Below, piece after piece: positions 7,135-9,222 of a stretch of DNA of 9,222 nt. Each line of letters starts with the position of its first letter. The stretch's first letter is position 1. A program made the position numbers and the translations under genes. Below the pieces are notes generated by a model that worked only from the letters and a program-made list of their open reading frames with translations, was not told the origin of the DNA and ran no database searches. The stretch comes from an uncultured Oscillospiraceae bacterium (GTDB lineage: Bacteria > Bacillota > Clostridia > Oscillospirales > Acutalibacteraceae), in NCBI GenBank assembly GCA_900546895.1, contig UREO01000102.1, positions 1 through 9,222 on the forward strand. Direction: 5' to 3'.

Positions 7135-7178
7135 GCATACAACTTACAGCATTTCCAGTTGATTCTGCAACAAAGTTG

Positions 7179-7211
7179 CGTCCCTCCCCCGCCTTCGGCG
7201 GGGGAGGGACG
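7179..7211 (+). terminator. Very strong GC-rich hairpin 3' of the MFS gene; terminator or REP-like repeat
   Basis: Perfect 15-bp arms (7179-7193 and 7197-7211) around a TTC loop, built from CCCTCCCCCGCC and its complement, 44 nt after the transporter stop. It is followed on + by GTGTTTTGTCT, a broken U-tract, so it could end the MFS transcript. Its near-pure C/G arms also look like the dispersed palindromic intergenic elements of GC-richer Clostridia; only counting copies in the genome would decide. Confidence 0.6.
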
Positions 7212-7439
7212 TGTTTTGTCTCGCAAACTGAAATGGATTGCTGTAGGATTTATCCCATTCTTTGTGGCGCTGGTTTGTATTCAGCCCTTACAGGGCTCTT
7301 TTACTCCCTCCGGCGTGTCAAAAAACTGTCGTCGAGAAATTGTGCAAGACAGGATTCCCCTATCAGGAGAAATGCCGCGAAGCGGCAAAAGGGTTGGCAA
7401 AGCTGTTTTATAATTTTTGTGGGGCTTTATCGACAACCT

Positions 7440-7472
7440 GAAGAGGGGGCGGCCAATGGCCGCCCCCTCTTC
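7440..7472 (-). terminator. Perfect 15-bp GC-rich palindrome 3' of upp; probable transcript end
   Basis: Arms 7440-7454 (GAAGAGGGGGCGGCC) and 7458-7472 with an AAT loop, 11 nt beyond the upp stop codon. Position and stability suggest it ends or protects the tsaB-rpiB-upp mRNA. There is no U-tract after it on the minus strand (AGGTTGTCG follows), so it is not a classical Rho-independent terminator; a mRNA-stabilising or REP-like element is the alternative. Confidence 0.55.
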
Positions 7473-7483
7473 TCGCAGTTATT

Positions 7484-8116
7484 TTACAGTGTTCCGAAAA
7501 TACGGTCGCCCGCGTCGCCAAGACCCGGTACAATGTAGCCGATGTCGTTCAGGTGATCGTCGACGGCGGCACAGAAAAGCTGTACGTCGGGATGCGCTTC
7601 GGTAAACGCCTTTACCCCTTCCGGAGCGGCAATTATGCACATAAAGCGGATGCTCTTCGGCTTGCTGCGCTTGATGATGGTGACCGCGTCGATCGCGGAG
7701 CCGCCGGTGGCGAGCATCGGGTCCAGCACGATGACGTCTCTCTCTTCAATATCCTGCGGCAGCTTGCTATAGTATTCTACCGGCTGCAGCGTCTCGTGGT
7801 CGCGGTAAAGGCCGATATGGCCGACCTTCGCGGCGGGAACCATTTTCAGTACGCCGTCCACCATGCCCAGGCCAGCCCTTAAAATAGGAACAAACGCAAG
7901 CTTTCTTCCTGCGATCACCTTTGTTTTCGCCTTCCCCATGGGGGTCTCGATCGTCGTGTCCTCCAAAGGAAGATCGCGGGTTGCCTCGTAGCACATCAGC
8001 ATCCCGATTTCGCCGACCAGTTCGCGGAATTCCTTGGAACCCGTATTTTTATCGCGTAAAAAAGTCAGTTTGTGCTGAATCAGCGGATGATCCATAACAA
8101 ATACCTGTTTATCCAT
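7484..8116 (-). CDS. upp: Uracil phosphoribosyltransferase
   Basis: Cytosolic pyrimidine salvage enzyme: uracil + PRPP to UMP + diphosphate. The protein is 210 aa from the chosen start, the normal family size. It shows FVPILRAGLGMVDG (residues 75-88), the PRPP-binding loop VLDPMLATGGSAID (130-143), and the C-terminal uracil-binding block GYIVPGLGDAGDRIFGT (193-209). Start choice: an in-frame ATG five codons upstream (8131) exists, but its own GGAGG (8125-8129) is the ribosome binding site for the ATG at 8116, eight bases away, and MDKQVFVMDHPLIQHKL aligns with typical Upp N-termini, so 8116 is preferred. It lies 42 nt after rpiB on the same strand and is the last gene before a strong hairpin. 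The pairing with rpiB is a recurrent one in Clostridia. Confidence 0.97.
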   Translation of the reverse strand: MDKQVFVMDHPLIQHKLTFLRDKNTGSKEFRELVGEIGMLMCYEATRDLPLEDTTIETPMGKAKTKVIAGRKLAFVPILRAGLGMVDGVLKMVPAAKVGHIGLYRDHETLQPVEYYSKLPQDIEERDVIVLDPMLATGGSAIDAVTIIKRSKPKSIRFMCIIAAPEGVKAFTEAHPDVQLFCAAVDDHLNDIGYIVPGLGDAGDRIFGTL

Positions 8117-8158
8117 GTTGACAGCCTCCATAGTCTAGTATTGTTTGTAACCCCAAAA

Positions 8159-8602
8159 TTACAGTTCGCCGCGCTCAATCGCAGAGATTTCATCAATGCG
8201 CTGCTGGTGACGGCCGCCTTCAAATTCGGTTTTCAGGTAGATCTTTGCAAGCTCCACCGCCTGTTTTTCATCGATCACCCGGCCTCCAAGGCAGAGAATG
8301 TTGGAATTGTTGTGCCGGCGGGTCATTTCCGTGCAGTAAGCGTCGGCGCACACCGACGCACGGATGCCCTGTACCTTGTTGGCCGCGATGCTCATGCCGA
8401 TACCCGTTCCGCAGCACAGGATTCCGCGCTCCGCTTCGCCGTCCGCCACACAGTGCGCGACCTTTGCCGCAACCGGCGCATAGTCGATAGAGGCTTCGTC
8501 AAATGTGCCGAAATCCTTATAGGCAATATTTTCGGCAGCAAGATAGTTCTTAATGGCTTCTTTTAATAAAAATCCGCCGTGATCCGCTCCTAAAGCTATC
8601 AT
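8159..8602 (-). CDS. rpiB: Ribose-5-phosphate isomerase B
   Basis: Interconverts ribose 5-phosphate and ribulose 5-phosphate in the non-oxidative pentose phosphate pathway; cytosolic, RpiB/LacAB family. The protein is 147 aa, normal length. It has N-terminal ALGADHGG with Asp7-His8, the active-site loop CCGTGIGMSIAANK with the catalytic-type Cys64 and Thr66, His97 in RRHNNSNILCLGGR, and the phosphate-binding RHQQR (Arg131, His132, Arg135). The LacA/LacB branch is less likely given the housekeeping neighbours. ATG 8602 overlaps the tsaB stop codon (ATGA), with AAAAGGAGA (8609-8617) inside the end of tsaB as its ribosome binding site, so translation is coupled. Product ribose-5-phosphate feeds PRPP, the co-substrate of Upp encoded next. 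Confidence 0.96.
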   Translation of the reverse strand: MIALGADHGGFLLKEAIKNYLAAENIAYKDFGTFDEASIDYAPVAAKVAHCVADGEAERGILCCGTGIGMSIAANKVQGIRASVCADAYCTEMTRRHNNSNILCLGGRVIDEKQAVELAKIYLKTEFEGGRHQQRIDEISAIERGEL

Positions 8603-9222
8603 TTGATTTCTCCTTTTATTCGTTTTTTTAATTCCCGCTCCGCCTGCGGCGGGCGAAGATAGATCGGCATCAGAGCCGCCGGGGACACCGCCCCGCCCTG
8701 CTCATATACTTTTTGCGCGGACTTTGCCACGCCCCACGCCCGCTGATAAAGCAGGTGCTCGGGCGGCAGAACCGCGTCCAGACTTTTAAACCGCTCATTA
8801 TTATAGCACAATTTCGCGCCGTCTCCAACAAGGAATATCGGTTTCGTATAATTTTCACATTCCCGTGCCAAATCCTCAATGGAAAGCGCCCGGTCCGGAG
8901 TGATCCTCTCCACGGAATTTTCGCACGCGGAAAAAATCGCGTTATAGACCTGCCCGCAGCGAGCGTCCATTACCGCGCAGACCGTGCAGTCCAAGTGCGC
9001 CAGATTCTGCGCCATGGCCTCCAGAGCGGAAACTCCCGCACAGGGTTTATTCTGCGCCATGGCCAAGCCTTTGATACTCGCCACGCCGATACGGACGCCC
9101 GTAAAAGAACCGGGGCCCGCGGAAACCGCAAACAGATTGACGTTTCCCAGTTCTGTCCGCGTGCACTGCAACAGATGATCGATCATGGGCATCAGCGTCT
9201 GGCTGTGGGTCAGACGGGTATT
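8599..9222 (-). CDS. tsaB: tRNA threonylcarbamoyladenosine biosynthesis protein TsaB (5' end cut by window edge)
   Basis: Partner of TsaD in the bacterial TsaBDE complex that transfers threonylcarbamoyl to A37 of ANN-decoding tRNAs (t6A). It is an ASKHA-fold pseudo-enzyme that scaffolds TsaD. 207 residues are visible; the frame is open to the right edge, where it reads NTRLTHSQTLMPMID, a normal internal TsaB segment. The start therefore lies outside, probably 30-40 codons upstream, and the ATG at 9192 is internal. The family hallmark VSAGPGSFTGVRIGVASIKGLA spans visible residues 33-54, and the C-terminus has the usual P-x-YLRPPQAE. Its stop overlaps the rpiB start by four bases. The common follower rimI and tsaD are not downstream here; rpiB is. 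Confidence 0.94.
   Translation of the reverse strand, partial: NTRLTHSQTLMPMIDHLLQCTRTELGNVNLFAVSAGPGSFTGVRIGVASIKGLAMAQNKPCAGVSALEAMAQNLAHLDCTVCAVMDARCGQVYNAIFSACENSVERITPDRALSIEDLARECENYTKPIFLVGDGAKLCYNNERFKSLDAVLPPEHLLYQRAWGVAKSAQKVYEQGGAVSPAALMPIYLRPPQAERELKKRIKGEIK

Larger units (their letters stand above)
7135..7483. other. 349-bp non-coding gap between MFS gene and upp
   Basis: No convincing gene. It holds the hairpin at 7179-7211, a small 6-bp stem AGCCCT/AGGGCT (7283-7297) followed by CTTTTAC, and the palindrome at 7440-7472. A stretch open from a TTG around 7216 to 7413 would encode a short peptide with one hydrophobic segment (WIAVGFIPFFVALVCI), but it has no ribosome binding site and I recognise no family. 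It may be degraded sequence left by a past insertion. Confidence 0.5.

Noticed and set aside
7216..7413. Possible small membrane protein with one hydrophobic segment
   Set aside because: No ribosome binding site, starts right after a strong hairpin, no family recognised; composition looks like decayed sequence.
8129..8131. ATG at 8131 as the upp start
   Set aside because: It overlaps the GGAGG that serves the better placed ATG at 8116 and has no ribosome binding site of its own.

Overview
The window looks like a chromosomal segment of an anaerobic Firmicute of class Clostridia. Oscillospiraceae/Ruminococcaceae is my best guess, at low confidence. The reasons are strong AAGGAGG-type ribosome binding sites, TTG/GTG starts, a bacterial V/A-type ATPase operon, acetate kinase (acetate as an energy-yielding end product) and the Firmicute-type tRNA enzyme TmcAL. 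There are no rRNA or tRNA genes, CRISPR arrays, transposases or phage genes. Both ends cut through genes.

Layout. (1) 1-2051, + strand: the end of a V-type ATPase operon, atpB (start cut by the left edge) and atpD. It closes with a near-perfect hairpin at 2052-2083 that has T-rich sequence on both sides and so can also terminate the convergent ackA. (2) 2103-3356, - strand: ackA, acetate kinase. (3) 3357-3485: a 129-bp divergent promoter region between ackA and tmcAL with overlapping back-to-back promoter candidates. (4) 3486-5630, + strand: tmcAL (tRNA-Met cytidine acetate ligase, which consumes acetate) followed 15 nt later by a DUF4380-like, galactose-mutarotase-fold protein of unknown role, probably one operon. 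(5) 5631-7134, + strand: a leader region with a candidate 17-codon upstream ORF, an 11-bp inverted repeat and a hairpin that partly covers the ribosome binding site, then a DHA3-like MFS efflux transporter split by one -1 frameshift at about 6529. (6) 7135-7483: a non-coding stretch holding two very strong GC-rich hairpins. (7) 7484-9222, - strand: tsaB (start cut by the right edge), rpiB and upp, arranged as an operon read right to left; tsaB and rpiB overlap by ATGA.

How the genes fit together. Most of the window is housekeeping: ion-motive ATPase, substrate-level ATP synthesis with acetate release, two tRNA modification enzymes (ac4C34 by TmcAL; t6A37 via TsaB), the pentose phosphate pathway (RpiB) and uracil salvage (Upp). 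RpiB and Upp connect through ribose-5-phosphate and PRPP. AckA and TmcAL sit head to head, one releasing acetate and the other using free acetate plus ATP. The accessory-looking part is the transporter with its leader. It appears AT-richer than its neighbours and is the most likely place for an undescribed regulatory arrangement, an antibiotic- or metabolite-responsive attenuator. That reading is inference from leader geometry and is not proven by the sequence.
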